DNA of 64,000 nucleotides from Paractinoplanes atraurantiacus (GTDB lineage Bacteria; Actinomycetota; Actinomycetes; Mycobacteriales; Micromonosporaceae), in the NCBI RefSeq assembly GCF_900215205.1, contig NZ_OBDY01000031.1, positions 1 to 64,000 of the forward strand, written 5' to 3'. Made by a program: the position numbers and the translations under genes. Every line of letters starts with the position of its first letter. Position 1 is the first letter of the stretch. The notes beneath the pieces were generated by a model that was not told the origin of the DNA, ran no database searches, and saw nothing but the letters and a program-made list of their open reading frames with translations. Of the stretch, positions 8,523 to 17,214 are shown in pieces.

Positions 8523-9440
8523 ATGGCGACCGAGGGCAGCACCCGGGCTGTGATCACCGCGCTGGGCGCGAACCTGCTGATCGGCGTGTCCAAGTTCGTG
8601 GCGGCGGCGATCACCGGGTCGGCCTCGATGCTGGCCGAGGGCGTGCACTCGGTGGCCGACTCGGCCAACCAGGTGCTGCTGCTGATCGGCGGGCGCCGGG
8701 CCAAGCGGCCCGCCTCGGCGCTGCACCCGTTCGGGTACGCGCGGGAACGGTACGTCTACGCCTTCCTGGTGGCGATCATCCTGTTCAGCCTGGGCGGGCT
8801 CTACGCCGTCTACGAGGGCTATCACAAGATCAGGGACCCGCATCCGCTGGAGTCGCCGATCGTCGCCGTGGTCGTCCTCGTGATCGCGGCCGCGCTCGAG
8901 GGCTACGCCCTGCGCACCGCGGTCGGCGAGGCCAACCGGACCCGCGGCAAGCGCGACTGGCTGGCCTTCATCCGGCGCACCCGCAACCCCGAGCTGCCGG
9001 TGATCCTGCTCGAGGACAGCGGCGCCCTGATCGGCCTGCTGTTCGCCCTGCTCGGCGTCGGGCTGAGCGTGGCCACCGGCAACGGCGTCTTCGACGGCAT
9101 CGCCACCCTGTGCATCGGCCTGTTGCTGGTGACCGTGGCCGTGCTGCTGGCCACCGAGACCAAGAGCCTGATCATCGGCGAGTCGGCCGTGCCCGAGCAG
9201 ATCGCCGCGATCGAGCGGGCGCTGCTCGACGCGCCCGGCGTGGATCAGGTGATCCACCTGCGCACCATGCATCTCGGCCCGGACGAGCTGCTGCTCGCTG
9301 CCAAGATCGGCGTCGGGGCGGAGGACGAGGGCCGCGACATCGCCGCCACCATCGACGACGCCGAGGCTCGGGTCCGTGCTGCCGTACCCTCGGCGAAAGT
9401 GATCTATCTGGAGCCGGACATCTACCGGCCGGCGTCCTAG
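8523..9440 (+). CDS. cation diffusion facilitator family transporter
   Basis: The 305-residue inner-membrane protein is a CDF antiporter, a family that exports zinc, iron, manganese or cobalt in exchange for protons. Signature elements are AEGVHSVADSANQ in helix 2, the second site LLEDSGALIG, and a cytoplasmic ferredoxin-like C-terminal domain with VDQVIHLRTMHLGPDELLLAAKI. The ATG lies 5 nt after the ion-channel stop and an ORF for a CNNM/CorC protein follows 10 nt later. The three genes therefore look like one operon for cation homeostasis. The metal cannot be assigned from sequence. Confidence 0.9.
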   Translation: MATEGSTRAVITALGANLLIGVSKFVAAAITGSASMLAEGVHSVADSANQVLLLIGGRRAKRPASALHPFGYARERYVYAFLVAIILFSLGGLYAVYEGYHKIRDPHPLESPIVAVVVLVIAAALEGYALRTAVGEANRTRGKRDWLAFIRRTRNPELPVILLEDSGALIGLLFALLGVGLSVATGNGVFDGIATLCIGLLLVTVAVLLATETKSLIIGESAVPEQIAAIERALLDAPGVDQVIHLRTMHLGPDELLLAAKIGVGAEDEGRDIAATIDDAEARVRAAVPSAKVIYLEPDIYRPAS

Positions 9441-9450
9441 GGAGTGTGCC

Positions 9451-10728
9451 GTGGGCAGCTACGGATGGCAGATCGTCCTGGTCGTGTTCCTGGTGCTGCT
9501 CAACGCCGCGTTCTCCGGCAGCGAGATGGCGCTGATCTCGCTGCGGGACAGCCAGTTGCAGCGCCTGGAGCGCAAGTCGCGCACCGGGGCGACGCTGGCG
9601 AAGCTGGCGCGTGACCCCAACCGGTTCCTGGCCACCATCCAGATCGGCATCACCCTGGCCGGCTTCCTGGCCTCGGCGTCGGCCGCGGTGTCGCTGGCCA
9701 AGCCGCTGACCGGGCCGCTGAGCTTCCTGGGCAGTGCGGCCGAGCCGGTGTCGATCGTGCTGGTCACCATCGTGCTGACCTTCTTCACCCTGGTCGTCGG
9801 CGAGCTGGCGCCGAAGCGGATCGCCATGCAGCGGGCCGAGGGCTGGGCGCTGATGGTGGCCCGCCCGCTGGACTTCCTCTCGACGCTGGCGCGGCCGGTC
9901 AACTGGCTTCTCGGCAAGTCGACCGACCTTCTGGTCCGCCTGACCGGCGTCGACCCGAACGCGACCCGCGAAGAGGTCAGCACCGAGGAGATCCGCGATC
10001 TCGTGACCCAGCAGCAGGAGTTCACCCCGGAGCAGCGGACCATCATCAGCGGGGCCTTCGAGATCGCCGACCGGGTGCTGCGCGAGATCCTTGTCCCGCG
10101 CCGCGACGTGCTGGTGATCCCGGCCGACCTGCCCGCCCACGAGGCCCTGGCCCGGCTCGTGGCCGGCGGGCACTCCCGGGCGCCGGTGACCGGGCCGATG
10201 GGCCTGGACGACGTGCTCGGCGTGACCCACCTGCGCGACCTGATCGACGCCCGGGGGCCCGTGCAGGACCACATGTTCGACGCGCTCTTCCTGCCCGAGA
10301 GCCTCAAGGTCTCCGACGCGATGATGCAGCTGCGCGGCCAGCGCCAGCAGCTGGCCCTGGTCGTCGACGAGCGCGGCGCCATCGACGGGATCGTCACGAT
10401 GGAGGACCTGGTCGAGGAGGTCGTGGGCGAGATCTACGACGAGACCGACCGCGACGTGCAGTCGGTCGTGCGCGAGGCCGACGGCGCGCTGATCATGCCG
10501 GGCACCTTCCCGATCCACGACCTGCCCGACGTCGGCATCGACATCGAGCGCCTCGAGGACGCCGACTACACCACCGTGGCCGGGCTGGTGCTCTCCAAGC
10601 TCGGGCACATCCCGACCGCGCCCGGCGAGACCGTGACCATCGACGGCGCCACGGCCGAGGTCACCCGGGTCGCGGGCCGGGCCATCACCGAGATCCGCTG
10701 GCGGAAACCCGTACCGGAATCCCGTTGA
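9451..10728 (+). CDS. CNNM/CorC-family membrane protein (DUF21, CBS pair, CorC_HlyC domain)
   Basis: The 425-residue protein starts at a GTG. It has an N-terminal DUF21 membrane domain (NAAFSGSEMALISL, IQIGITLAGFLASASAA, VGELAPKRIAMQ), then two CBS domains (EILVPRRDVLVIPAD; RGAIDGIVTMEDLVEEVVGEI), then a C-terminal CorC domain (GTFPIHDLPDV, TTVAGLVLSKLGHIP). Members are implicated in magnesium or cobalt efflux, although older annotation calls them hemolysins. The last 44 nt overlap the 3' end of the convergent molybdopterin oxidoreductase gene. Confidence 0.9.
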   Translation: MGSYGWQIVLVVFLVLLNAAFSGSEMALISLRDSQLQRLERKSRTGATLAKLARDPNRFLATIQIGITLAGFLASASAAVSLAKPLTGPLSFLGSAAEPVSIVLVTIVLTFFTLVVGELAPKRIAMQRAEGWALMVARPLDFLSTLARPVNWLLGKSTDLLVRLTGVDPNATREEVSTEEIRDLVTQQQEFTPEQRTIISGAFEIADRVLREILVPRRDVLVIPADLPAHEALARLVAGGHSRAPVTGPMGLDDVLGVTHLRDLIDARGPVQDHMFDALFLPESLKVSDAMMQLRGQRQQLALVVDERGAIDGIVTMEDLVEEVVGEIYDETDRDVQSVVREADGALIMPGTFPIHDLPDVGIDIERLEDADYTTVAGLVLSKLGHIPTAPGETVTIDGATAEVTRVAGRAITEIRWRKPVPESR

Positions 10729-12898
10729 GCACGCTGTTGCCCGACAGCGGATCGATCGTCAGCTCGTCGGTGAGCAGGTTGGAGTTGACGCCCGGATGGC
10801 CGGCCGCGACCCGCATGCGGGTGCCGGGCACGCCGTGGCCCCAGCCGTGCGGCAGGCTCACCACGCCGGGCATGACCCGGTCGGTGACCTCGACGGTCGC
10901 GTGCAGCAGGCCGGCGCGCGAGGTCACCTGAGCCTCGTCGCCGTCCTTGACCTCCAGCCGCTGGGCGTCGACCGGGTTGACCTGCAACGTGCACCGGTCG
11001 CGGCCTTTCACCAGCGCCGGCACGTTGTGCATCCAGCTGTTGTTCGACCGCAGATGCCGCCGCCCGATCAGCACGAGATCGTCGCGCCGCCGGCCCAGCG
11101 CCTCCTTGAGCCGCGCGGTCTCGGCCACGAGCGGGGCCGGGCACAGCTCGACCGTCCCGCTCGCCGTCCGCAACACCTCCGGGATGCGCGGCTCCAACGG
11201 TCCGAGATCGACACCGTGCGGGCTGTCGAGGAGCTTTTTCAGGGTCAACCCCTTTGGTTGTACGCCGAACAGGTCGCCATAAGCACCGGTCCGCACCGCC
11301 ACGTCGAGCAGGCGCTCGGCCGGATGATCACCGGTGACCTCGGCCCGCAGCTCGGCCGCGTCCCGCCCGAGCGGACCGGCCGCCTTCTCCAGCAGCGCGG
11401 TCAACATCTGCTCGTGCACGACCGGCGCCTCGACGTCGCGGCCCGCGATGATCGCCGTGAGCCGGGCCAGGATGTCGCACTCGTCCAGGCTGCCCTCGTC
11501 GGCCGGCAGCACGGCCGGTGAGTACGCGGCGAAGTTGCGCACGGCCAGGGCCAGGAACGAGAAGTCGTAATGGCCCTTGCGGGCCGGGTCGGTCGGCGGC
11601 AGGATCACGTCGGCGTGCCGGGTCGTCTCGTTCAGGTACGGATCGACGCTGACCATGAAGTCGAGCCCGGACAGCGCCCGGTCGAGCCGCCCACTGTTCG
11701 GTGTGGACAGCACCGGGTTGCCGGCGACCGTGACGAACCCGCGGACCTGACCGTCGCCCGGCGTCTCGATCTCGTCGGCCAGCACCGACACCGGCAGCTC
11801 GCCCTTGACCTCGGGCAGCCCCCGCACCCGGCTGTGCCAGCGCCCGACCCGGAAGCCCTTGCCGCCGGGCCGGCTCTGCTTGCGGGTGTGCGCGGCCAGC
11901 GGGAACATCACGCCGCCGGGCTTGTCGAGGTTGCCGGTGAGCACGTTGACCACGTCGATGAGCCAGCTGGTCAGGGTGCCGAACTCGACCGTGCACGTGC
12001 CGATCCGCCCGTAGACGGCCGCGCTCGGCGCGGCCGCCAGCTCGCGGGCCAGCGCGACGATCCGCTCGGCCGGCACGCCGCACGCCGCGGCGGCCACCTC
12101 GGGCGGGAAGTCGCCCGCGAGAACCCGTACACCCTCGACGCCGGAGATGTGGGGACCCACGTCGGTGAGCTCCTCGGCGAACAGGGTGTGCACGATGCCG
12201 AAGAGCAGGAACGCGTCGGTGCCGGGCCGGATGAACAGATGCTCGTCGGCGTGCTCGGCCGTGCGGGTGCGCCGCGGATCGACCACGATGAAGCGGCCGC
12301 CGCGCTGCTGGATCGCCCGCAGCCGGCCCGGGAAGTCGGCCGCCGTGGCCAGGCTGCCGTTGGACTCCCACGGGTTGGCGCCCAGGATGAGCAGCAGATC
12401 GGTGCGGTCGATGTCGGGCACCGGGATGGCCAGCGGGTTGCCGTAGAGATAGCCGCACGAGACGTGCTTGGGCATCTGGTCGACCGTGCTCGCCGAGAAC
12501 GTGTTCTTGCTGCCCAGAGCCTTGACCAGCGGGGTCACGTAGAGGCCGCCGGCCATGGTGTGCACGTTCGGGTTGCCGAGATAAAGAGCGACGGCGTCTC
12601 GTCCGTACGCCTGAAGAATCGGTCCGAGACCGTTTTTGATTTCGGCGAACGCCTCCTCCCAGCTCACCTCGACGTGCCGGCCGTCGCGGCGCACCAGCGG
12701 GCGGCGCAGCCGATCGGGATCGTCGGTGAGCTGGCCGAACGTCGCGCCCTTGGGACAGACGAAGCCGTGACTGAAGACGTGGTCGCGGTCGCCGCGGGCC
12801 GCCACCACCCGGTCGGCCGCGATGGTGAGCTCCAGGCCGCAGGCGGCCTCACAGAGCGGACAGGTTCGATATGCCGTACGCGTCGTCGCCTCAGCCAT
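10685..12898 (-). CDS. molybdopterin-dependent oxidoreductase (formate dehydrogenase/nitrate reductase superfamily)
   Basis: The 737-residue cytoplasmic enzyme binds a bis-MGD molybdenum cofactor and one 4Fe-4S cluster. The cluster ligands are visible as CPLCEAAC...VCPKG (C13, C16, C20, C48). Cofactor-binding blocks follow: LLLILGANPWESNGS, FIVVDPRRTRTAEHAD, VTVAGNPVLSTPNSGRL, and the C-terminal molydopterin-dinucleotide domain LIGRRHLRSNNSWMHNVPAL. No twin-arginine signal is present. The ATG at 12898 is preferred over a longer in-frame start because the iron-sulfur motif follows directly. No partner subunit is adjacent, so the electron acceptor and substrate are unknown. Confidence 0.88.
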   Translation of the reverse strand: MAEATTRTAYRTCPLCEAACGLELTIAADRVVAARGDRDHVFSHGFVCPKGATFGQLTDDPDRLRRPLVRRDGRHVEVSWEEAFAEIKNGLGPILQAYGRDAVALYLGNPNVHTMAGGLYVTPLVKALGSKNTFSASTVDQMPKHVSCGYLYGNPLAIPVPDIDRTDLLLILGANPWESNGSLATAADFPGRLRAIQQRGGRFIVVDPRRTRTAEHADEHLFIRPGTDAFLLFGIVHTLFAEELTDVGPHISGVEGVRVLAGDFPPEVAAAACGVPAERIVALARELAAAPSAAVYGRIGTCTVEFGTLTSWLIDVVNVLTGNLDKPGGVMFPLAAHTRKQSRPGGKGFRVGRWHSRVRGLPEVKGELPVSVLADEIETPGDGQVRGFVTVAGNPVLSTPNSGRLDRALSGLDFMVSVDPYLNETTRHADVILPPTDPARKGHYDFSFLALAVRNFAAYSPAVLPADEGSLDECDILARLTAIIAGRDVEAPVVHEQMLTALLEKAAGPLGRDAAELRAEVTGDHPAERLLDVAVRTGAYGDLFGVQPKGLTLKKLLDSPHGVDLGPLEPRIPEVLRTASGTVELCPAPLVAETARLKEALGRRRDDLVLIGRRHLRSNNSWMHNVPALVKGRDRCTLQVNPVDAQRLEVKDGDEAQVTSRAGLLHATVEVTDRVMPGVVSLPHGWGHGVPGTRMRVAAGHPGVNSNLLTDELTIDPLSGNSVLNGIPVRVSASGSR

Positions 12899-12963
12899 CG
12901 TGTCATGGTGCCATGATTCGACGATCTTCGAGCTGGTTGCGGCTGTGAGATAGACACGCTTGC

Positions 12964-15495
12964 ATGCGAAGACTACTGACGGCGGCGGCGGTCGCCGTGA
13001 CACTTGTCGTAGGCATGGCCGGGAGCGCGGTCGCCGCGCCACCGACCGCCCCGGACCCGGGCGGTGGCTGGTCCGTGGTGGACGGAAAGCTGGTGTTCAC
13101 CGCCGAGAAGCGGGTGCCGATGGGCGACGCGGCGGTCGAGTTCTGGTCGGGAAACCGGCTGCTCGGAAAGGCGAAACCGCACCCGGACGGGCGGACCTTC
13201 TCGCTCTCCACGTCCGGCCCCCTCGACGACCTCTCCGTCCGGGCGGGCGGAAAACGCCTGGACCGCTCACCCGCGCGTGCGGCGAAGGCGGCCCCGGCGG
13301 CCCCCGCACCCGCCCTGCGGCCTCCGGGCAGCGTGGACCCCGGCGTTCCCGGGCCCTATCGGACGGTCACCTCGGAATACGACCTGGCGCCGGTGAAGCT
13401 GGAATACCCCGAGCCGGTCGAGACGAAGGCCGTCGTCGTGGCGCCGGTCAACGCGACCGGCAAACGGCCCCTCGCGCTGTTCCTGCACGGCCGGCACTCG
13501 GTCTGCTATCAGGGCGACAGCGAGGAGGTTCCGCAAGAATGGCCGTGCCCCGAAGGGACGCTGCCGATTCCCAGCTACCGCGGCTATCTCCAGGCGCAGG
13601 AACTGCTCGCCTCGCAGGGCTACATGACCGTGTCGATCTCGGCCAACGGCATCAACGGGCAGGACTGGGCGAGCGAGGACGGCGGCGCGCAGGCCCGGGC
13701 CGAACTGGTGCGCCACCATCTCGCGCTGCTCGCCAAGGACCACCGGGTGGATCTGTCGAAGGTCTATCTCGTCGGGCACTCGCGCGGCGGTGAAGGCGTG
13801 AGCCGGGCCGCGATGGCCGCCGACAAGCGGTGGACCATTCGCGGGCTGCTGCTGATCGGGCCGACGCTGTTCGGGCACAACCCGGTGCCGGACGTGCCGT
13901 CGGCGACCATTCTGCCCGGCTGCGACGGCGACGTCTTCGACCTGCAAGGGCAGATGTACGTCGACGAGACCCGTGGCGTGAGCCGCGGGAAAGCGCTGCA
14001 CAGCGCCCTCTACTTCATCGGGGCCAACCACAACTTCTTCAACACGGAATGGACGCCGGGACAGGCGGCGGCGCCCGCGTGGGACGACTTCTACAGCGGG
14101 GACGCCACCGATCCGGTCTGCTCGCCGGGCACGCCCACGCGGTTGACGCCGGCGCAGCAGCAGAAGGCGGGAGCGACCTACATCGCGGCCGCGGCGCGGC
14201 TGTTCGTGCAGGACGACGACCGGGTGCTGCCGCTGCTCGACGGCAGCGGGGTGCGGGCGCCGTCGGCCGATCCGGCTCGCGTGCTCAGCCACGCGCTGGG
14301 CGGCAACCGCAGCCCGGTGCTGATTCCCGGTCCCGCGGTCAAGGGCGTGCGGATCTGTGAGCAGGTCACGAATGTGGCGGCGCGCTCGTGCCTCGACCCG
14401 GAGGACATCGACTCGCGGATCGGGCACTTCACGACCTTCGGGCCGATCGTGCCCGAGCCGGGCCGGTACGCGGTGTCGCTGTCCGGAGCCAAACAACGTG
14501 CCCTGCTGCCCCGGCCGGTGCGGGTGGACAGCGGCACGCTGGCGCTGCGGGTCATCGTCCCGCCGAACACCAGCAACACGACGTTCGGGGTCACCGCGAT
14601 CGCGGCCGACGGTCGCCGGGTGGCGCTCGGAGACGTACGGCTGAATGGTCTGCCCGGCACCGAACTGACGACCTCGTACTGGGGTCAGGAGGTTCGGCTG
14701 CCGATTCCGCGCCTGACCGTCAAGGCGCTCGAATTCTCCGGATCCGGGCCCGCTTTCGTGCTCGACGCGTGGGCGTACGGCAAAGGGACCCCGCCCACCG
14801 GAACCCCGAACCTGCCGCAACTGGACATCGGAAATCTGACCGTCGCCGAAGGCGACTCGGGAGTGAAGACCTATCAGGTGCCGGTGACGGTGGCCGGGCG
14901 TGGAAAGGGCCAGGTGCGGTTCTTCCTGGTCGACGCGTTCACCTACGAGGTGACGAAGACGTGGCTGGTCACCGTAGACCGTTCGCTGACCGTGCCGTTC
15001 CGGGTCGAGGGCGACGAGATGTACGGCGAAGGGGAGGGCGAATATCTGTTCGCGAAAGCCGAGCGGGGCTTCCAGATCCGCGACTACATCGGCGGGATCA
15101 CGGTCGAGAACGACGATCCGGAACCGACCGTCAGCGCGGCCGTCACATCGGTGCGCAAGGCCGAGGGGGAGACCCTGAGCTGGGAGCTGAAACTGTCGGC
15201 GCCGGTCGAGTCGGCCTATTACGTGGGCGCGGCGCCGGAACCGCCGAACGGTCCCGAGCTTTCCAGCACCGACGTCGATCCGACGTGGTTCCGCGACGTG
15301 GCCTGGGAGGAGCCGGAACCGTCGCGGCCGCTCTCCTCGACCGAGGCGCTGCCGTGGGCCGTCTTCGAGCCGGGCTCCCAGACGGGCTCGCTCGTCGTTC
15401 CGACCATCACCGACACGCTGGCCGAGCCCGATGAATCGGTCGAGCTGCACGTGACGCCCGACCTTGTGCTGACCGGAACGGTGAGCGGAAGCTGA
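12964..15495 (+). CDS. large secreted alpha/beta hydrolase with C-terminal Calx-beta-like domains
   Basis: The 843-residue protein has a Sec signal peptide ending near GSAVAAPP. The central part is an alpha/beta hydrolase: KRPLALFLHGRHSVCYQ provides the oxyanion-hole region and VYLVGHSRGGEGVSRAAM carries the nucleophile Ser at about residue 273. After a beta-rich region, Calx-beta-like modules appear from about residue 615 (NLTVAEGDSGVKTYQVPVTV, GGITVENDDPEP, TDTLAEPDESVELHV). It is probably an exported esterase or lipase with adhesive repeats. It diverges from the molybdopterin gene with only 65 nt between start codons. Confidence 0.8.
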   Translation: MRRLLTAAAVAVTLVVGMAGSAVAAPPTAPDPGGGWSVVDGKLVFTAEKRVPMGDAAVEFWSGNRLLGKAKPHPDGRTFSLSTSGPLDDLSVRAGGKRLDRSPARAAKAAPAAPAPALRPPGSVDPGVPGPYRTVTSEYDLAPVKLEYPEPVETKAVVVAPVNATGKRPLALFLHGRHSVCYQGDSEEVPQEWPCPEGTLPIPSYRGYLQAQELLASQGYMTVSISANGINGQDWASEDGGAQARAELVRHHLALLAKDHRVDLSKVYLVGHSRGGEGVSRAAMAADKRWTIRGLLLIGPTLFGHNPVPDVPSATILPGCDGDVFDLQGQMYVDETRGVSRGKALHSALYFIGANHNFFNTEWTPGQAAAPAWDDFYSGDATDPVCSPGTPTRLTPAQQQKAGATYIAAAARLFVQDDDRVLPLLDGSGVRAPSADPARVLSHALGGNRSPVLIPGPAVKGVRICEQVTNVAARSCLDPEDIDSRIGHFTTFGPIVPEPGRYAVSLSGAKQRALLPRPVRVDSGTLALRVIVPPNTSNTTFGVTAIAADGRRVALGDVRLNGLPGTELTTSYWGQEVRLPIPRLTVKALEFSGSGPAFVLDAWAYGKGTPPTGTPNLPQLDIGNLTVAEGDSGVKTYQVPVTVAGRGKGQVRFFLVDAFTYEVTKTWLVTVDRSLTVPFRVEGDEMYGEGEGEYLFAKAERGFQIRDYIGGITVENDDPEPTVSAAVTSVRKAEGETLSWELKLSAPVESAYYVGAAPEPPNGPELSSTDVDPTWFRDVAWEEPEPSRPLSSTEALPWAVFEPGSQTGSLVVPTITDTLAEPDESVELHVTPDLVLTGTVSGS

Positions 15496-15500
15496 GGCGC

Positions 15501-15710
15501 ATGACCAATCATGTGTACCGGCTCAGCGAGGTAGTGGGCAGCAGCCCGACCAGCGTCGACGACGCGATCCGCACGGCGATCTCCAAGGCGAACCGGACCG
15601 TCCGCAACATCGAATGGTTCGAGACGCAGGAAATCCGCGGTCAGGTGGTCGACGGGGAGGTCGCGCACTATCAGGTTCGGTTGAAGATCGGCTTCCGGGT
15701 CGAGGACTGA
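15501..15710 (+). CDS. dodecin family flavin-binding protein
   Basis: The 69-residue product matches dodecins, small proteins that assemble into hollow 12-mers and store or sequester flavins. Characteristic parts are VYRLSEVVGSSPTSVDDAI, RTVRNIEWFETQEIRGQV (with the Trp that stacks on flavin) and YQVRLKIGFRVED. It begins 5 nt after the stop of the secreted hydrolase and faces a convergent DUF1304 gene 3 nt away. Confidence 0.9.
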   Translation: MTNHVYRLSEVVGSSPTSVDDAIRTAISKANRTVRNIEWFETQEIRGQVVDGEVAHYQVRLKIGFRVED

Positions 15711-15713
15711 TTC

Positions 15714-16064
15714 TTACGCGATGAGAACCGCGGCCATGGCCAGCACGGCGGGAAGCGTCTGCACGTAGATGATCCGCCGGCTGGCCGTGGCCGCGCCGAA
15801 CACGCCCGCGACGGCCACGCAGGCCAGGAAGAAGATTTTGATGGCGTCGGCGCCGTCGATCAGGCCCCAGATGAGGCCGGCCGCCAGGAAGCCGTTGTAG
15901 AGACCCTGGTTGGCGCCGAGGGTCCTGGTCTGCTCGGCGAACTCGGCCGTGGTGCCGAACGCCTTGCGCCCGCGCGGGGTCGTCCAGAGGAACATCTCCA
16001 GCACCAGGATGTAGAGGTGGATCAGCGCGACGAGCGCGACCAGGACGTTCGCAACGATGATCAT
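15714..16064 (-). CDS. DUF1304 small membrane protein
   Basis: The 116-residue protein is almost entirely hydrophobic, with four predicted helices (residues about 3-24, 53-70, 75-93, 99-115). It contains the family motif FLWTTPRGRKAFG followed by ANQGLYNGFLAAGL. DUF1304 proteins are small integral membrane proteins of unknown function. The ATG at 16064 is the only start compatible with the conserved N-terminal helix. Confidence 0.88.
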   Translation of the reverse strand: MIIVANVLVALVALIHLYILVLEMFLWTTPRGRKAFGTTAEFAEQTRTLGANQGLYNGFLAAGLIWGLIDGADAIKIFFLACVAVAGVFGAATASRRIIYVQTLPAVLAMAAVLIA

Positions 16065-16145
16065 GGGCGCCAGGCTATCGCCACCTGAACAGCGTCTTGA
16101 TAACCCCCTCCGATGGGTTTCTCCTTGAAGGAGGAGGCGAACGCC

Positions 16146-16940
16146 ATGATCAAAACGAGAGTAGTGGTCGGGGTCGACGGATCCGCGGGTTCCGCGGCGG
16201 CGGTGCGGTGGGCCGCCGAGGAGGCCCGGATGCGCCAAGCGGAGCTGCGGGTGCTGATCGCCCGGCACCGTCGAGAGTCCTTCGCTCTGGACGCCCGGCA
16301 GGCCGACGCCGACGCCGACACGTCGACAGTGCAGACAGCGGTGCAGCAGGCCCGGGCCGTCGCCCCGGGAGTCTCGGTGCGGGGCGTCGCGCTGCCCGGC
16401 TACGCGGTGCCGGTGCTGGTCCACGCGGCCGAGGAGGCGGCCCTGGTGGTGCTCGGCAGCCACGGCGGGCGCAGCTTCTTCGGGCAGGCACACGGATCGG
16501 TCTGCAGCCAGGTCGCCACCCAGGCCCAGTGCTGCGTGGTCGTGGTGCGCGGCGGCGAGGTCCCGGCGGACGGCCCGATCGTGGTCGGCGTCAACGACGA
16601 CCCCGACGCCTCCACGATCATCGGGCGGGCCTTCGAGGAGGCGGCCATGCGCGGGGCGCCGCTCATCGCGGTGACCGTGCGCGACGGCGGCTCGTCGACC
16701 GCCGAGGAAGCGCTCGGCACCGAGATCGACCTTCAGCTCGACCCCTGGCGCGAGAAGTATCCGCAGGTGCGGGCCACCCGCGAGGTGATCGGCGGCAAGC
16801 CCGACAAGGTGCTGCTGCAACAGTGCCGCCAGGCTCAGCTGGTGGTGGCCGGTGCACGCCAGCAGGGCGCGCTGCTCGGGCCGGTCGGCACCCGGCTGCT
16901 GCAACGGGCGGAATGCCCGGTGCTCATCGCGCGCGCCTGA
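16146..16940 (+). CDS. tandem universal stress protein (two UspA domains)
   Basis: The 264-residue protein has two UspA folds. Domain 1 runs from VVVGVDGSAGSAAAVRWAAEEA to GSHGGRSFFGQAHGSV, which is the ATP-binding G2xG9xG(S/T) loop. Domain 2 starts with PIVVGVNDDPDASTIIGRAF and ends with VAGARQQGALLGPVGTRL. Such proteins are ATP-binding and linked to stress, hypoxia or dormancy in actinomycetes. The ATG at 16146 is chosen because GAAGGAGGAGG lies just upstream; an earlier in-frame ATG at 16113 would put this site inside the coding region. The last 17 nt overlap the convergent small gene. Confidence 0.92.
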   Translation: MIKTRVVVGVDGSAGSAAAVRWAAEEARMRQAELRVLIARHRRESFALDARQADADADTSTVQTAVQQARAVAPGVSVRGVALPGYAVPVLVHAAEEAALVVLGSHGGRSFFGQAHGSVCSQVATQAQCCVVVVRGGEVPADGPIVVGVNDDPDASTIIGRAFEEAAMRGAPLIAVTVRDGGSSTAEEALGTEIDLQLDPWREKYPQVRATREVIGGKPDKVLLQQCRQAQLVVAGARQQGALLGPVGTRLLQRAECPVLIARA

Positions 16941-17139
16941 CCGCCTGTTCGTAGAGGATCTGCCGGATCTCGTGGGTCTGCCCGTCGGGATAGGTGTCCA
17001 GCAGCGCGTGCAGGTCGTTCAGCTCGTCATGGTTGCTGTACATGGCGAGCTCGGCGGCCAGCCGCCGGCGGCGCTGGCGGTTCGCGCGGCGCAGCAGGTA
17101 GTCGCATCGCAGAATCAGCAGGCGGGTTCGCAGCTCCAT
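16924..17139 (-). CDS. small basic protein of unknown function
   Basis: The 71-residue product is rich in arginine and leucine (RTRLLILRCDYLLRRANRQRRRRLAAELAMY), with a second half reading HDELNDLHALLDTYPDGQTHEIRQIL. I do not recognise a named family. A GGAGAG site stands suitably before the ATG at 17139; a GTG at 17145 is possible but too close to that site. Its 3' end overlaps the universal stress protein gene by 17 nt. Codon use looks like that of the neighbours, so it is probably real. Confidence 0.6.
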   Translation of the reverse strand: MELRTRLLILRCDYLLRRANRQRRRRLAAELAMYSNHDELNDLHALLDTYPDGQTHEIRQILYEQAVRRAR

Positions 17140-17214
17140 TGCCACTCTCCAGGGCCACTCCTTGGAGTCACCGTACGCCTCCGAGAGAGAAAAATGTCAC
17201 ACCCCTGAGGCAGC

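Noticed and set aside
12899..13042. Longer start of the molybdopterin oxidoreductase at 13042
   Set aside because: It would overlap the start of the divergent secreted hydrolase and adds residues with no family match before the Fe-S motif.
16121..16133. CTCCTT/AAGGAG inverted repeat over the stress-protein ribosome site as an RNA switch
   Set aside because: The full arms are separated by a single base and cannot form a stable loop; the shorter four-base-pair version is weak.
16113..16145. Upstream ATG for the universal stress protein
   Set aside because: It would place the strong GAAGGAGGAGG ribosome site inside the coding sequence; the ATG at 16146 fits the family.
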